DNA of 64,000 nt from JAJCYK01 sp965212195 (GCA_965212195.1 CBDBUW010000017.1:62001-126000), one strand, 5' to 3'. Counted from the stretch's first letter, positions 43,149 through 53,595 are shown. Program-made: numbers and translations. Notes: generated by a model not told the origin, from the sequence alone.

Positions 43149-46100
43149 CTAGAGTTGCCATTCTGGAGTAATACCCCGATAAGTTATTACGAATAAAATG
43201 TCCTTTATCACTTCCCCAGTAAATAGAGTTCGAACTTCAGGAGAATCAGGAAAACTCAATTCCCATCTTCCGTAGGGAGATTTTCCGATCATAGGAATCC
43301 AACTGCTGGCGTTTCCTCTTCTGGTACTGATTATGCCATCAATCGAACCCCCACCACCTCCGATAGTACCAAATGAATCATTTTCGTTGAATTTTAGGTG
43401 ATTAATTTGGATCTCCTGGTTCACATTGTCTGCTCTTATGAAATAAAGTACAATCTGCTGAATCTTCAAATTATCTATATTGGCGGGAAAATCCTCTTCT
43501 CTTGTGTCGAATTCAACAGTCATGGGTTTATCGGTAAGGTCGGGATTATTTAAATCATACCACTCATCAGCAAATTCATTTCGGAAACTAAACGGACGAT
43601 CTCCGCTAATAGAATTATTTATTTCCTGAATTATTTGCTGACGATAAGTAAAACTGTTTAAGGAAGTGTACTCTATAGTAATAATTACGTCTGCAATCGA
43701 TTTGAAATCAAATCGATTTGCCGCTCTGGGCAACTTAAACTCCCACTGGGTATCCACTCCCATTCCCTCAAATGGAAATAACTTTTCCGCTTTTTGGGAT
43801 TCCAGCTCAAAAAGCCCAGAAGCATCCCGGGCAGACGAGAAAGCAACCGTTTCCGATCCTCGATTTATGTTGATAGTTTGAAAAACATCACCCCCTACTA
43901 CCACTCTGGTACTACCAGTTGTAGTCAACGCAGCTTTGATCCCATCAATAGCAGGGATTAGTGCAATCACCGAAATTCGAATACGCTTTATCAAACGCAA
44001 GTAGTGGCCAGGAAAATCACGATCAAAAAGCTCCATTGGAGTGGCAAAATTCATTACACCACTTTGTTTAAATTGATGAAACTCTGCAGGTGCAAGATGT
44101 GCTAATGAAATGTTCTTGACTAGCTGGTTTTTTCGCTGGTCGGTTTCAAAAGCATACTGGTCCAATTGAAAAATGTCTTGCAACAAGCGAGCCGAACCAG
44201 TAATTCCTCGACGATCTGGTGATGGTTCATCAGGATCCCCTCCGGTGAATGAATCATCTGAAACTTCCCAGTAATCATCCTGAATAAACGGAGGTGGTAT
44301 TTCCTGTCGCTCGAAGGCCAATTGAGATACCGCTAGTTTTGACATAGAGGTAGCCTGTTGCAGAAAGAAGCTATAAACTTCTTCGAGCACCCCGCTCATC
44401 CAATCATATAATTCAACATTTGTAAATTTGTTTGCAAGGAAATCCGCAGTTTGCTCGGTATGATCGGATTGGAGAGAAGCTATATACCGTTCTTGAGCAA
44501 CTACTCGAAGGCGGTTTTGCGAAATTTTGACTTGTTGTTGGCCAATTTTGACATCTTGCAAAGCTAAACTTCTTTGGAATTCCCATTCCAGAGCCCTTCT
44601 TTCATAACTTGCAAGAGTTGCAATAATTGAGGCTTGAGTTCCTAACGAAGCAGCGATGTTTGAGAGTCCAGCTGAAATAGAGCTTACTGTCCCCGAGGGA
44701 CTAAATGAAACCGAAGGGGGAAAGCCGGCTGTGACTGAAGAAGGCAAAGCCGCTGCCAAAAAATTAAGTGTGGCTGCACTGGCCTGTAGGGCTGATACTG
44801 CTCCAAGCAAACCCAGGTTGGCAATTTCCAGGGCACTAACACCTTCGTTCAATAGTGTCTTATAGTGGTCAGCTTGGATTTGGGCCCGGTCTCTTTGAAG
44901 TTCAGCTAGATTAATTTCATTCTCGGCTACTTTTGTGCGTAAATCTTGTAATCGGACACCGGCACGGGCTGTTCGAACATCCTGCCTAGCCTTCATCAGT
45001 GTATAGTATTCCGCATCCCGTTTTTCTAATGTAGAAAGGAAAGCACTTTCAACCTGTTGAGCTAGGCTTACCAGATTTTTTGCTCGTTCGATGATGATAC
45101 TGTAGCGATACGGTGTAGGAATAAAATTAATACTTCCCGGTATGGAAAGTTGCCCTCCGGCACCGATGACTGGTAATCCACTCGTTGTGTCAGTTGGTGC
45201 GGTATACGGTTCCAATTCCCTTTCAACTCCGGAAATGTTCCTGCAAGTTCGGATTTTGTAGAGATTTAACTCTGCCCTCAACTGTAAAGCTTCGATGATA
45301 GGATTGGTGGGAATACAGAATTCGACAGAGGGTGCTGGGACGTACTGCCATGTCCAACTTAATACTTCCTTAACTGCCGCAGCAGTATTTGCTACTGCGA
45401 AACGACCGAGTTCAGCAGTGTAGGAAGGCGCAACCGGATTATATGTCACAGCTAGTCTATAATCTTCCCGGATTAACTTATCGGAAGCTACATTGCTTTC
45501 GACAAAAGAACCAATAGCAGTGGAGTTGCCGTAAGTAATTCTTTCACGCATGAAAGGCAATCCAGTTGCTTTGTCGGCTAAGGCCTCTTTAGTTAACCCA
45601 GTCACCATTGAAACCCCATTGGCAAAACTTTCACTCATTATTACACCAGAATTTTTGACAGCGTTTGAAAATACCGGCTGCGATTGAAGATTGACATGAA
45701 TCTGTGAAATCCGATCATTTTTACTTTGAATTACTTCTCCGAGAGGGCGAGGGGGTGTGGAAATTATTACTTTTTCAACTTCCTCCCTAATTGATTTGAA
45801 TCTTGCTCCAATCGTGTCATTTCCTTGCCATATGGCTTCCAATTTCGGCTTTAGTTCCTGCACTAATTGAGGTCGATTTAATTGAGCAATCCGAGTTCGG
45901 ATACGATTCCAGACTTTTACCCACTTATCATCACCAACGGTTATATCAATTGAACCAACTAGATCGGTGCATAGACCAAGTTGTAGTTTCAGATCTTCAG
46001 CTTCAAGCAACTCAAGAGCGGTCATGTAAAGCACCCGGGCTCGCGGCACCGACTCCGCATTATCGCGCGTAAATTCCTGATCTCCAAACTCCAGAAAACA

Positions 46101-49100
46101 ACGAATAATCGACAACACTGTAAATCGGGTATAGGTTTTTATCCTCGCTCTGGCAATCTCATGAGGGTTAAGCGGATCAAGCAGCCAATCCTCGGCTCGA
46201 TCGTAGGCGTTTTCAAGACTTTCTTCTCGAACCAGGCCGTAATATATCTTACGTTGATCTGGCAACATGCTATAGTCGTAAACATTACGATACCAATCTA
46301 GGGCTTCCGTAAAGTAGGCCCGCTTTTGCATTTGGAGAGCTATATAAACCGGAACGAAGTAATAGGCCTCTTTGATATATTCCAGGTTGGAAGCCGGCCC
46401 GGACTCATTTGCCTGGTAAACGTTTTGGATAGCGGTCTTTCTCCATTGTAATTGAGTTTCAGTATATAATTGCTTTATATCAAATGGGCCTGTTACCCGG
46501 GGCGCGATCCTAACTTCTTCCTTTGGAGTTAAGGAATCATCGGATTTGGTAAAAGTGGTACGGTAAACACCCATATTGGACCTAGATTTACGAAAGGCCA
46601 ACTGTTTTCGTGCCCCGGCTCCCTTTCCACCAACATATCCTGTTGAGGGAGCGATATTTTGTAAGCCAGAAATTGGGCTGGATCCCAAAAACCGGGACTC
46701 GCCAGAAAGCCTACTTTTAAATCCGACACTGTTTTCATTATTAAATATTCTGCGCAGTACGCTCACAATGGATCGTCCACTGATCTGCCTGATGAGTTTA
46801 TTTGCGATCTTCCACTCTCGCCAGCCCTCGTCGTCTTCTATCTGTTTCTCTATATAGTCAAAATATACGTTTACCCTTCCCCGGTATTGAATATCGATAA
46901 TGAGATCAAAAAGAGCCTGGAAGATCCCAGTATTTATCCGATAGGGATTTTCCTCAAGTTCCATAGTGAAAAAATCATATAAGGTCAGGCCTGCATAACG
47001 GGTGCCATCAGAAATAATCCATTGCTTAAAAGAAGCACCCGTACGTGATTCCAATAAAAAATCGAAGTACGGAATAGTCCATACCGTTGTGTTATCACCT
47101 AAAATATGGCTAGATATCCTTCGATAATTATGGCGATCAAAAACATACATAATAGAGATGCCCGGCCAAGAAAAAGCACCTTTACAATCACCATATCCAC
47201 AATATCGCCAAGTGCCATCATCCATTGAACCAAATTGACGGTAATGCAAGGACCCTGAAGATCTTCTCATTACTAAGTTGAAAGTACCTGAAGAGACTTC
47301 CACCATCGCACATAACTGATTGTATCTTCTTCCAAGCATCCGACTTATGTTCGGCAGCCAATCACTGGTTTCATCATCTTCATTATCCGTATCAGCCCAA
47401 TCTGATCCTTCTCTGTTAAGCTTTCGCATGTAAACAGCTCCATTCGGAGTACGTATGGCCAGATGTGGAGGCTGGCTTTCGATGGAAGACTGCTTGACAA
47501 CTGCAGTGAATGAAAGTGTTTCATCTGGAAGTTCCAGTGGTCCACTCGGTTCCTCATCCCAATTTCTTTGCTCTAGATCATATTTGGTGAAGATCAATTC
47601 CTGTGCACCGCTGTTGTTCCGGCGTCCAAACAAAAAAATAAAGCGCTCTTCTGTTTCAATTTGGTAAACAGAAGTTCCAATGATGTCATTAATATCACCC
47701 AAGCCTGGAATGGGTTTCCAAAAAGACTGAGCGTAACCGGTGTTATCCTCCGGATCGTACACTGAGAAGTATGCTTTATTGGTATGTCCGCCACGTGCAA
47801 ATAGGTAAAACAAACACCGTCGACCTGTATCGCTATGGCTCCGGCATTCTTCTTCCTTTAATCTAGTTTGGGTTTGACAACTGGAATCAATTTTCAGAAG
47901 GGCCACATCACGAAAATAATCAGTATATTGACGAACTGCCTTACAGGCCTGTTCTGAGTTTAGCCGGCGATTACGGCGCGTAGTTTTGACCAATTCCCGG
48001 AAAGCAGGTGATTGCCAACGCCTTAGTGAAGGTATAAGGATATTTTCCGGATATATGAAGGTGAACATTGCCGAACGCCAGGTAGCATAGGAACCGATCC
48101 ACTGCCATTCTTCGTCGAAAAAATCGGAGTCTAGATCGAGACCCTCAAATGGACTAGTATCATTCAGTTGACGGGTACGCAGGGAGAAAAGTAAACTAAG
48201 CAGGGTTTCGATAGCTTGCGCAATTCGGGTAGTTTGCTGACAGCCGTCCGCCAGACAATCAATTAATAATCTGTCGGTAAGTGCTTTGGCCTTTTCATCC
48301 TGGGTTATTCCCCCGGCGTTGGACGCATTTACAAGAGCATCCCGCAACATGGGAAGGGTCACTTCTTCTGTTGAGCTAATCAATTCATCGAGACTTTGGA
48401 TCACGGTATTTTCTTGTTCGATCCTTGTTTGGAGAGTATCACGCCAATTCCATAACGCCTGATTGGTAGCTCTCCATTCTGGTAATGGTGTAAGCTCTCT
48501 AGGTGGGAATTCTAATGGTTGAGCTTCTGGTAGTTTAAAATGATCCTGACTTAGAACAATCCCCTCAGATTTTTCTGCATCTTGCCAAGTACCTGCCAAC
48601 CTTCTTTTTAAAACTTGTACCAAGATGGCATAAACTGCTTCCCATTCGGAATCCAATATAGCACTCCCACCTTCCAATATTTTTTTTATACCCAGTATGT
48701 AATTAAAAGCATCCCGTTCAATGTTCAACTGTCGCAACCGGTTGTGAATATCGGTTCCATTTTCCTGTTCAGCCAGGATGTTATTCAAATCGGCGAAATC
48801 AATCTTTAGAGTGGCTTTCAACAGCTCTTCGAGCGCAGTGGGGTCATCGTCCGATGCTGATGTGTCTTCCCGTAGTTGCTTCAATTCTCCAATTTTACCA
48901 GGATTTCCAGGGGTACCGTCTCCTTCGATCCAAACACGCCTTTGTTGCCAAATATCAAATGCCGCATTGCCCGCCTCGGGAACTTTCAGGTCGTCAGCAT
49001 TCAACAGGTCGGGATCAATAATGGAAGAATGACCCCGATATTCCAAAATTCGCATCCAAGTTTGTTGAGCTGTGTTGTCGGTGAGCCATTTTGTCGAAGG

Positions 49101-51911
49101 AGGTTGGTTCAATGATCCAATGAACATCTCCGGGCTAAATGTAATATTATCCGCTGCTTCCTCTGCAGTCCAGGCACCATATGATCCTTTTTTTAGGATC
49201 TGTGTAAGGATGGCATAAATTTCAGTCCATTCTTCATTAGTTACATCCCCAATAGAAACATCATGTTTCTCCTTTATTTCCATTAGTCGCCGATAACTTT
49301 CGACCGTAAAATTAAGTCCTTCAATCTCCTGCACCGTATTATCTAGGTCAATACCACTATTTAGGCTCTGCAACAAGCTATTAAGATCCGGTAAAGGGTC
49401 TCCTAACACCTTCTTCAGAATAAATTCCAAGTTGTTGGCTTCTCTTTTCGTTTGGAGATCAGCTAGTTTATCGTCTACCCATTGTCGCCTTGATTGCCAC
49501 AGATCAAATGCAGATTCACCAGCTTGAGGTGTTCGCAGGTTACCATCATCGATGATATCAGGTTCGACAAGTGGGATTTGACCACTGGTGAAAGGATCTT
49601 CTGGATGATCCTGGGATTGCCACAAATCCCTCAGATATTCCAGTTTCCATTTTCTTAATTTAGATTCACCGACATCGGTAAGCGAATCAGTTGTAGTACT
49701 TTTACAGCCAAATAATTCTTCTAGTTTGGCTTCGGAAAGTTCCCCCTGGGTAGGGTCTAATAATAGTTCATTGAGATGATCAGGACCCCCTCCAGCTAGG
49801 AGAATGCCCAGCCGTACAGCCAATTCTTTCCTTTTATCTTTCTCTGCTGTACGTGATAAGCGCAGTTCTTCAAAAGAAGTACCTAGCTTATCCAGTATTA
49901 AGGTATAGGTAGCAACCAGGTATGATTTTAGGTCCTGGTGCAATTGCTGTTGTTTAGCTGGTATCGGTGGATTTTCATCCAAATAGGAGCGGAGTACTTC
50001 AATGCAGATTCTAACCTGACGGACCCGACGATCCATTTGTTCACAGGAAGCAGGTAAAGTGGAAAATGGCTGATGGAAATTCTCTATCAGATAATTAAAA
50101 TCGATTGGATTGCCATTGTCATCAATATGAGTTACACAATATTCCATAAGGTCCGCGAGATAAGCCAGGGGACTAACTGCCGATTCACAGTCTTCACAAC
50201 CACATTCTTGTTCCTTGGCCACCAGCGTGCCAGCGATATCTAACCCGGTTTTAAAGCCATTAGCTATGTTGGCGGCAAGTCCGGTGTAGATATGGGAGGC
50301 CATTTTGGTTTGGGCCCTGGAAATCACTTGCAACTGTGCTGCTCCGAAGTCACCCAAGGCTGGTTGGGCAGCGGATACGAAGGTCGTTCGTTTGTTGGAA
50401 GCCAGGGCATATGAAGAATCATACCCCTTATCGATCATAGCCTGGTTGGCTGTTATATCTTCAGAGATCAATCTCAAATTGGCTTGACCGTCTAAGGCAA
50501 GTACAATTTTATCGTTCGGGTCTATTGGTGGTGTTTTTTCCTTACTCAATAAGGTGGCTAAGCCTCCGTTGGTACGAATATCGGCCAGGCTGTTGATATT
50601 TTCAGCTTTGAGATACTTCGATAAATCCGCCGGTATTTTCAAGTTTGCTTCTTGTGCAACAGAAGTAATTAATGGAGACGGTTGCTGCTGCTCCGGAACC
50701 TTGAAAACCGTTTTAACGATGTCTGTACTCGCCACTTTGGTTTTGATGTTTTCTTCGTGTACCTTTTCACCATCACTTTGAAATACAAAGAGCTTCAAAG
50801 CTTTTTCTTTTAACGGATCTTCTCCTTCCTTCGTAATCGGAATACTATAAGGGATACTAAACATACCCTGGTGATCACTAAAACTTTGACTCAGAAAAAA
50901 AGGTTGTTCTTCCTCATCCAACCGGTCTGGATCAAAACCCTTTATCAAAAATCCCACGACCGGAGTATCGGTTTTCTGATTTATCAATTGACCAAAATGT
51001 TCGTGCTCAATAACTGGATCAGGAGGAGGGGGATCGTCTCCTTCAGTAGGGGGGGGTGGATCGGGAAACGGCAATTCGACATCTACTTGTATTACCAATT
51101 CCAGCTCTTGTTCGAAAATGTTACACATGACCCGTTTCTCGGTATCATCTATAAGTTCATCACCCTGAAAAATGCGAAAATACAGATCTGGCTTACGATC
51201 AAAAATCCAGTCCCGAGATTGTTTAGAGGAAAACTCAATGTGAAACCAACCACTGCTATCGGTAGTTGTTCCACCCAGGGGATCATCCTTTCCAATCCAA
51301 TCTTTATCCCAAGCCTCCACCTTCAAATCTGGCACTCCTTTTAGCCTTTTGTTGATTATGCGGCCGATAATGATGTACTTTTTATCGTTGAAAAGATTCT
51401 TCAATACACTTTCAAACCACTCCTTGATGCGATTGAAGAAACCCAATTTGACATTAACCGGCGGTTCTTCCTTGAAGGCTTGTGCAAGGGTAGCCTCGGT
51501 GTCCGGTCCGAAAATACCCCTGCGGTCGGTAATACCTACATTTTCTTTAAAAATGTAGTACTTATACAGGGAAAGATATTTTTGGAGGGCTCCGATTCGG
51601 GGGTCCAGAAGGTCTTTTTTAAGTGTAGGAAATGAAACTGAACTACTGGATAACAGAGGTGTTTGCTCCAGGCTTTGGTGTTCCAGAATTAAATTAATTA
51701 AGGCAGCGGTAGCCTGATCAACTTCACCGGTTTCCGGTAGTTCGTACCTCTTCTGCAGGGAAGCCACCGCTCGTTTGGTGGAAGGTCCGAATAGCTTATC
51801 CTGTTTTTCTTTGGGATCAATTATTTGATTGAGGGCTTCTAGAGCGAGATGTAAATTTGCAATGTCATCACCACTCGTATCTTGGCGCAGAGGAGCAATT
51901 ATTTTGGTCAT
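43149..51911 (-). CDS. Tc toxin subunit A (TcA), locus 2, 2920 aa
   Basis: Pore-forming subunit of the second Tc toxin, encoded just before the TcB-TcC fusion. Residues about 10-75 resemble a peptidoglycan-binding repeat (LFGPSTKRAVASLQKRYELP), unusual for TcA. Two carboxypeptidase-like beta modules follow near 175-245 and 305-375, separated by a Pro/Asp-rich hinge near 285-303 (FPDPPPPTEGDDPPPPDPV). The VRP1 motif ECGCEDCESAVSPLAYLADL is near 567-590. Helical repeat units (LWQSRRQW..., EEWTEIYAIL) lie between about 800 and 1130. The ABC-toxin N segment (ALDWYRNVYD, WLLDPLNPHEIA) is near 1840-1965, the coiled coil near 2267-2370, the hydrophobic pore hairpin near 2360-2420, and the TcB-binding domain (RRGITGSARLLQDI, FPGHYLRLIKRIRISV) near 2563-2920. 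No signal peptide. Confidence 0.95.
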   Translation of the reverse strand: MTKIIAPLRQDTSGDDIANLHLALEALNQIIDPKEKQDKLFGPSTKRAVASLQKRYELPETGEVDQATAALINLILEHQSLEQTPLLSSSSVSFPTLKKDLLDPRIGALQKYLSLYKYYIFKENVGITDRRGIFGPDTEATLAQAFKEEPPVNVKLGFFNRIKEWFESVLKNLFNDKKYIIIGRIINKRLKGVPDLKVEAWDKDWIGKDDPLGGTTTDSSGWFHIEFSSKQSRDWIFDRKPDLYFRIFQGDELIDDTEKRVMCNIFEQELELVIQVDVELPFPDPPPPTEGDDPPPPDPVIEHEHFGQLINQKTDTPVVGFLIKGFDPDRLDEEEQPFFLSQSFSDHQGMFSIPYSIPITKEGEDPLKEKALKLFVFQSDGEKVHEENIKTKVASTDIVKTVFKVPEQQQPSPLITSVAQEANLKIPADLSKYLKAENINSLADIRTNGGLATLLSKEKTPPIDPNDKIVLALDGQANLRLISEDITANQAMIDKGYDSSYALASNKRTTFVSAAQPALGDFGAAQLQVISRAQTKMASHIYTGLAANIANGFKTGLDIAGTLVAKEQECGCEDCESAVSPLAYLADLMEYCVTHIDDNGNPIDFNYLIENFHQPFSTLPASCEQMDRRVRQVRICIEVLRSYLDENPPIPAKQQQLHQDLKSYLVATYTLILDKLGTSFEELRLSRTAEKDKRKELAVRLGILLAGGGPDHLNELLLDPTQGELSEAKLEELFGCKSTTTDSLTDVGESKLRKWKLEYLRDLWQSQDHPEDPFTSGQIPLVEPDIIDDGNLRTPQAGESAFDLWQSRRQWVDDKLADLQTKREANNLEFILKKVLGDPLPDLNSLLQSLNSGIDLDNTVQEIEGLNFTVESYRRLMEIKEKHDVSIGDVTNEEWTEIYAILTQILKKGSYGAWTAEEAADNITFSPEMFIGSLNQPPSTKWLTDNTAQQTWMRILEYRGHSSIIDPDLLNADDLKVPEAGNAAFDIWQQRRVWIEGDGTPGNPGKIGELKQLREDTSASDDDPTALEELLKATLKIDFADLNNILAEQENGTDIHNRLRQLNIERDAFNYILGIKKILEGGSAILDSEWEAVYAILVQVLKRRLAGTWQDAEKSEGIVLSQDHFKLPEAQPLEFPPRELTPLPEWRATNQALWNWRDTLQTRIEQENTVIQSLDELISSTEEVTLPMLRDALVNASNAGGITQDEKAKALTDRLLIDCLADGCQQTTRIAQAIETLLSLLFSLRTRQLNDTSPFEGLDLDSDFFDEEWQWIGSYATWRSAMFTFIYPENILIPSLRRWQSPAFRELVKTTRRNRRLNSEQACKAVRQYTDYFRDVALLKIDSSCQTQTRLKEEECRSHSDTGRRCLFYLFARGGHTNKAYFSVYDPEDNTGYAQSFWKPIPGLGDINDIIGTSVYQIETEERFIFLFGRRNNSGAQELIFTKYDLEQRNWDEEPSGPLELPDETLSFTAVVKQSSIESQPPHLAIRTPNGAVYMRKLNREGSDWADTDNEDDETSDWLPNISRMLGRRYNQLCAMVEVSSGTFNLVMRRSSGSLHYRQFGSMDDGTWRYCGYGDCKGAFSWPGISIMYVFDRHNYRRISSHILGDNTTVWTIPYFDFLLESRTGASFKQWIISDGTRYAGLTLYDFFTMELEENPYRINTGIFQALFDLIIDIQYRGRVNVYFDYIEKQIEDDEGWREWKIANKLIRQISGRSIVSVLRRIFNNENSVGFKSRLSGESRFLGSSPISGLQNIAPSTGYVGGKGAGARKQLAFRKSRSNMGVYRTTFTKSDDSLTPKEEVRIAPRVTGPFDIKQLYTETQLQWRKTAIQNVYQANESGPASNLEYIKEAYYFVPVYIALQMQKRAYFTEALDWYRNVYDYSMLPDQRKIYYGLVREESLENAYDRAEDWLLDPLNPHEIARARIKTYTRFTVLSIIRCFLEFGDQEFTRDNAESVPRARVLYMTALELLEAEDLKLQLGLCTDLVGSIDITVGDDKWVKVWNRIRTRIAQLNRPQLVQELKPKLEAIWQGNDTIGARFKSIREEVEKVIISTPPRPLGEVIQSKNDRISQIHVNLQSQPVFSNAVKNSGVIMSESFANGVSMVTGLTKEALADKATGLPFMRERITYGNSTAIGSFVESNVASDKLIREDYRLAVTYNPVAPSYTAELGRFAVANTAAAVKEVLSWTWQYVPAPSVEFCIPTNPIIEALQLRAELNLYKIRTCRNISGVERELEPYTAPTDTTSGLPVIGAGGQLSIPGSINFIPTPYRYSIIIERAKNLVSLAQQVESAFLSTLEKRDAEYYTLMKARQDVRTARAGVRLQDLRTKVAENEINLAELQRDRAQIQADHYKTLLNEGVSALEIANLGLLGAVSALQASAATLNFLAAALPSSVTAGFPPSVSFSPSGTVSSISAGLSNIAASLGTQASIIATLASYERRALEWEFQRSLALQDVKIGQQQVKISQNRLRVVAQERYIASLQSDHTEQTADFLANKFTNVELYDWMSGVLEEVYSFFLQQATSMSKLAVSQLAFERQEIPPPFIQDDYWEVSDDSFTGGDPDEPSPDRRGITGSARLLQDIFQLDQYAFETDQRKNQLVKNISLAHLAPAEFHQFKQSGVMNFATPMELFDRDFPGHYLRLIKRIRISVIALIPAIDGIKAALTTTGSTRVVVGGDVFQTININRGSETVAFSSARDASGLFELESQKAEKLFPFEGMGVDTQWEFKLPRAANRFDFKSIADVIITIEYTSLNSFTYRQQIIQEINNSISGDRPFSFRNEFADEWYDLNNPDLTDKPMTVEFDTREEDFPANIDNLKIQQIVLYFIRADNVNQEIQINHLKFNENDSFGTIGGGGGSIDGIISTRRGNASSWIPMIGKSPYGRWELSFPDSPEVRTLFTGEVIKDILFVITYRGITPEWQL

Positions 51912-51959
51912 AGTTAGGCACTGGTTGTACCATAAGCTAACATCAAGACTTTACTTTGA

Positions 51960-51991
51960 CAATCCCTAAAAATGGCCATTTTTAGGGATTG
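51960..51991. promoter_or_regulatory. perfect 32-bp palindrome upstream of TcA (locus 2)
   Basis: The left arm is CAATCCCTAAAAATGG and the right arm is its exact reverse complement, with no spacer. The palindrome lies 48 bp upstream of the TcA ATG at 51911, in the promoter or leader. A perfect 32-bp dyad suggests the operator of a dimeric or tetrameric regulator. A terminator is unlikely because there is no loop and no T-run beyond the arm. A 17-bp half-site recurs exactly at 26486-26502 and less perfectly at 19383-19404. Confidence 0.7.
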
Positions 51992-52450
51992 AAATATTAA
52001 TCTAGAAAGCGAATATTCATTTCGAACGGTGCATATTTTAAGTGCAATAAAATTGAAGAACAGAAACAGATAGGAGGATTTATTAAAAGTACAATACACT
52101 GGTATTGTGTTGGGCTTATTCACCGACTTAATGGAGATAATAGTTAGATATAGTTAAGGTTAATTTGAATACGGTCTTGCGGTTTTCCAATTCCACTATT
52201 GCGGTGTCATTTCCGATTTCTGCTCCACTAAAATCTTAGTCCTCTAGCTAAATTATGGATCACAAATTTGTCATTCAATAGATCTTGACCAATTGGTTAA
52301 AGCAGGAACAATCCACCAAATTCCAACAGCAATCGAATACACTTTAAGAAACTGAACGAAGAATCTGACTGGTACAAATGATTTGTCGGATTTACTGATC
52401 AGGATTATTTTGAAAGGAATATTGCTAATAGTTTGTCTTAATTAACCAGT
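51992..52450. other. intergenic region between Tc locus 2 and the AraC region
   Basis: No convincing gene is visible. It must hold the promoter of the minus-strand Tc operon; no TAnnTTTG element was found close to the palindrome. The 10-mer CCACTAAAAT at 52225-52234 is shared with the motif at 19383-19404 but is too short to rely on. Confidence 0.35.
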
Positions 52451-52564
52451 ATGAATTTTTTCGGAGTCATTTTTTGGATTTATGTAGGCATAATAATCAT
52501 ATGCCTATGGGCTTATTCTATTGAAAAACTATGGCCAACTAGATATAAATATGCTATTGACTAA
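52451..52564 (+). CDS. possible 37-aa membrane peptide
   Basis: A short frame from ATG to TAA encoding one hydrophobic helix (GVIFWIYVGIIIICLWAYSI) with a charged tail (EKLWPTRYKYAID). No ribosome-binding site stands out. It is the first of two tiny hydrophobic frames upstream of the AraC gene; real coding status is uncertain. Confidence 0.3.
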   Translation: MNFFGVIFWIYVGIIIICLWAYSIEKLWPTRYKYAID

Positions 52565-52624
52565 TTTAATACGACTAGCGGAGTCCTCAGAAGTGGCCAA
52601 ATACACCTTATTTCAGAAAGTGAA

Positions 52625-52801
52625 ATGACAATTACAGCATTTTTCTCAGCACTTTCTGTAAGTATAGGCTGGCCTTCATTATTCATTTATGAACTAATTC
52701 ATTTACGCCAAAACAAAGGTGCTGTCCGATTTAAAGGGAAGACTGCAACGAAGCCTTTAAAAACTGTATCGAAAAATCCAATTATTACTAGGTTGTTATG
52801 A
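52625..52801 (+). CDS. possible 58-aa membrane peptide overlapping the AraC start
   Basis: A short frame with a hydrophobic N-terminal half (ITAFFSALSVSIGWPSLFIY) and a basic C-terminal half (KGAVRFKGKTATKPLKTVSK). Its TGA overlaps the AraC ATG in the arrangement ATGA (52798-52801), a typical sign of translational coupling, which favours a real gene. Function unknown; it may be a small membrane peptide or simply a leader for AraC translation. Confidence 0.42.
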   Translation: MTITAFFSALSVSIGWPSLFIYELIHLRQNKGAVRFKGKTATKPLKTVSKNPIITRLL

Positions 52802-53595
52802 TTTTCAGTGAATTAATACCTCTCTCCTGGCCATGCTCTGCTGTCCACCACTATTTAGAACTTGAAGAAGCACAGACACTAAAAAATGAGAAGATCGAGA
52901 AGTTTTATCCAACCCCTTACAATGGATTAATCTTCTTTTATTACCGAAGTGATTGCTTGCGGATCAAGACTGCGCTGATGGAGCATAAAATTTCAACCTG
53001 TGGTTACCTGCTCTCACCTATGACAAAATCATTAATAATTAAGCACTATGGCTCTTTTGGATTGATTATTGTCTATTTCCAGCCAGGAATATTATATGAG
53101 ATTCTTAAAATCCCGTTAAATCAATTTACAAATATAGTTGTCAACTTATGCAAATTTCATTCAACTGGATTAAGGAAGGTTCAGAAGGCCATTTTAAGAG
53201 CAAATGAAAATGATCAAAGGAAGGAAATAATTGAAGATTTCCTGATCGCCAAAGGATTAAAAGATAGGGATCAAATACAAGCAAGATCAAGCTATCTTCA
53301 TTTTATGATCGAGCAAAATATAGGTCGAATAACTGTAAACGATTTGTCTAATCATCTTCATATCACTGAACGACACTTGTGCAGGTTATTCCATAAGTAT
53401 TTTGGTATGTCTCCAAAAAACTACATCAAACTTGTTCGATTTGAAAATACACTCATATCCATTAAAAACAACCCCTCAATTAAATTAACTGAGCTATCGT
53501 ATGAAATGGGATATTATGATCAATCCCATTTCATAAAAGATTTTACAAAAATATCTGGAGTTAAGCCATTAGCATATGTAAGACAAGCAATTTGA
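52798..53595 (+). CDS. AraC-family transcriptional regulator
   Basis: 265 residues. The N-terminal about 150 residues are a cupin-like sensing region of the type common in Bacteroidota AraC proteins (YLELEEAQTLKNEKIEKF, YFQPGILYEIL). The C-terminal 100 residues carry two helix-turn-helix units: ITVNDLSNHLHITERHLCRLF and IKLTELSYEMGYYDQSHFIK, ending in the family signature FTKISGVKPLAYVRQ. It is placed 171 bp before the eCIS operon on the same strand and is a good candidate for its regulator. The start ATG overlaps the stop of a small upstream frame. Ligand unknown. Confidence 0.9.
   Translation: MIFSELIPLSWPCSAVHHYLELEEAQTLKNEKIEKFYPTPYNGLIFFYYRSDCLRIKTALMEHKISTCGYLLSPMTKSLIIKHYGSFGLIIVYFQPGILYEILKIPLNQFTNIVVNLCKFHSTGLRKVQKAILRANENDQRKEIIEDFLIAKGLKDRDQIQARSSYLHFMIEQNIGRITVNDLSNHLHITERHLCRLFHKYFGMSPKNYIKLVRFENTLISIKNNPSIKLTELSYEMGYYDQSHFIKDFTKISGVKPLAYVRQAI

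Noticed and set aside
51914..52123. Minus-strand frame of 69 codons upstream of TcA 2
   Set aside because: It runs through the perfect palindrome, has no ribosome-binding site and an unlikely composition; the region is better explained as promoter or leader.
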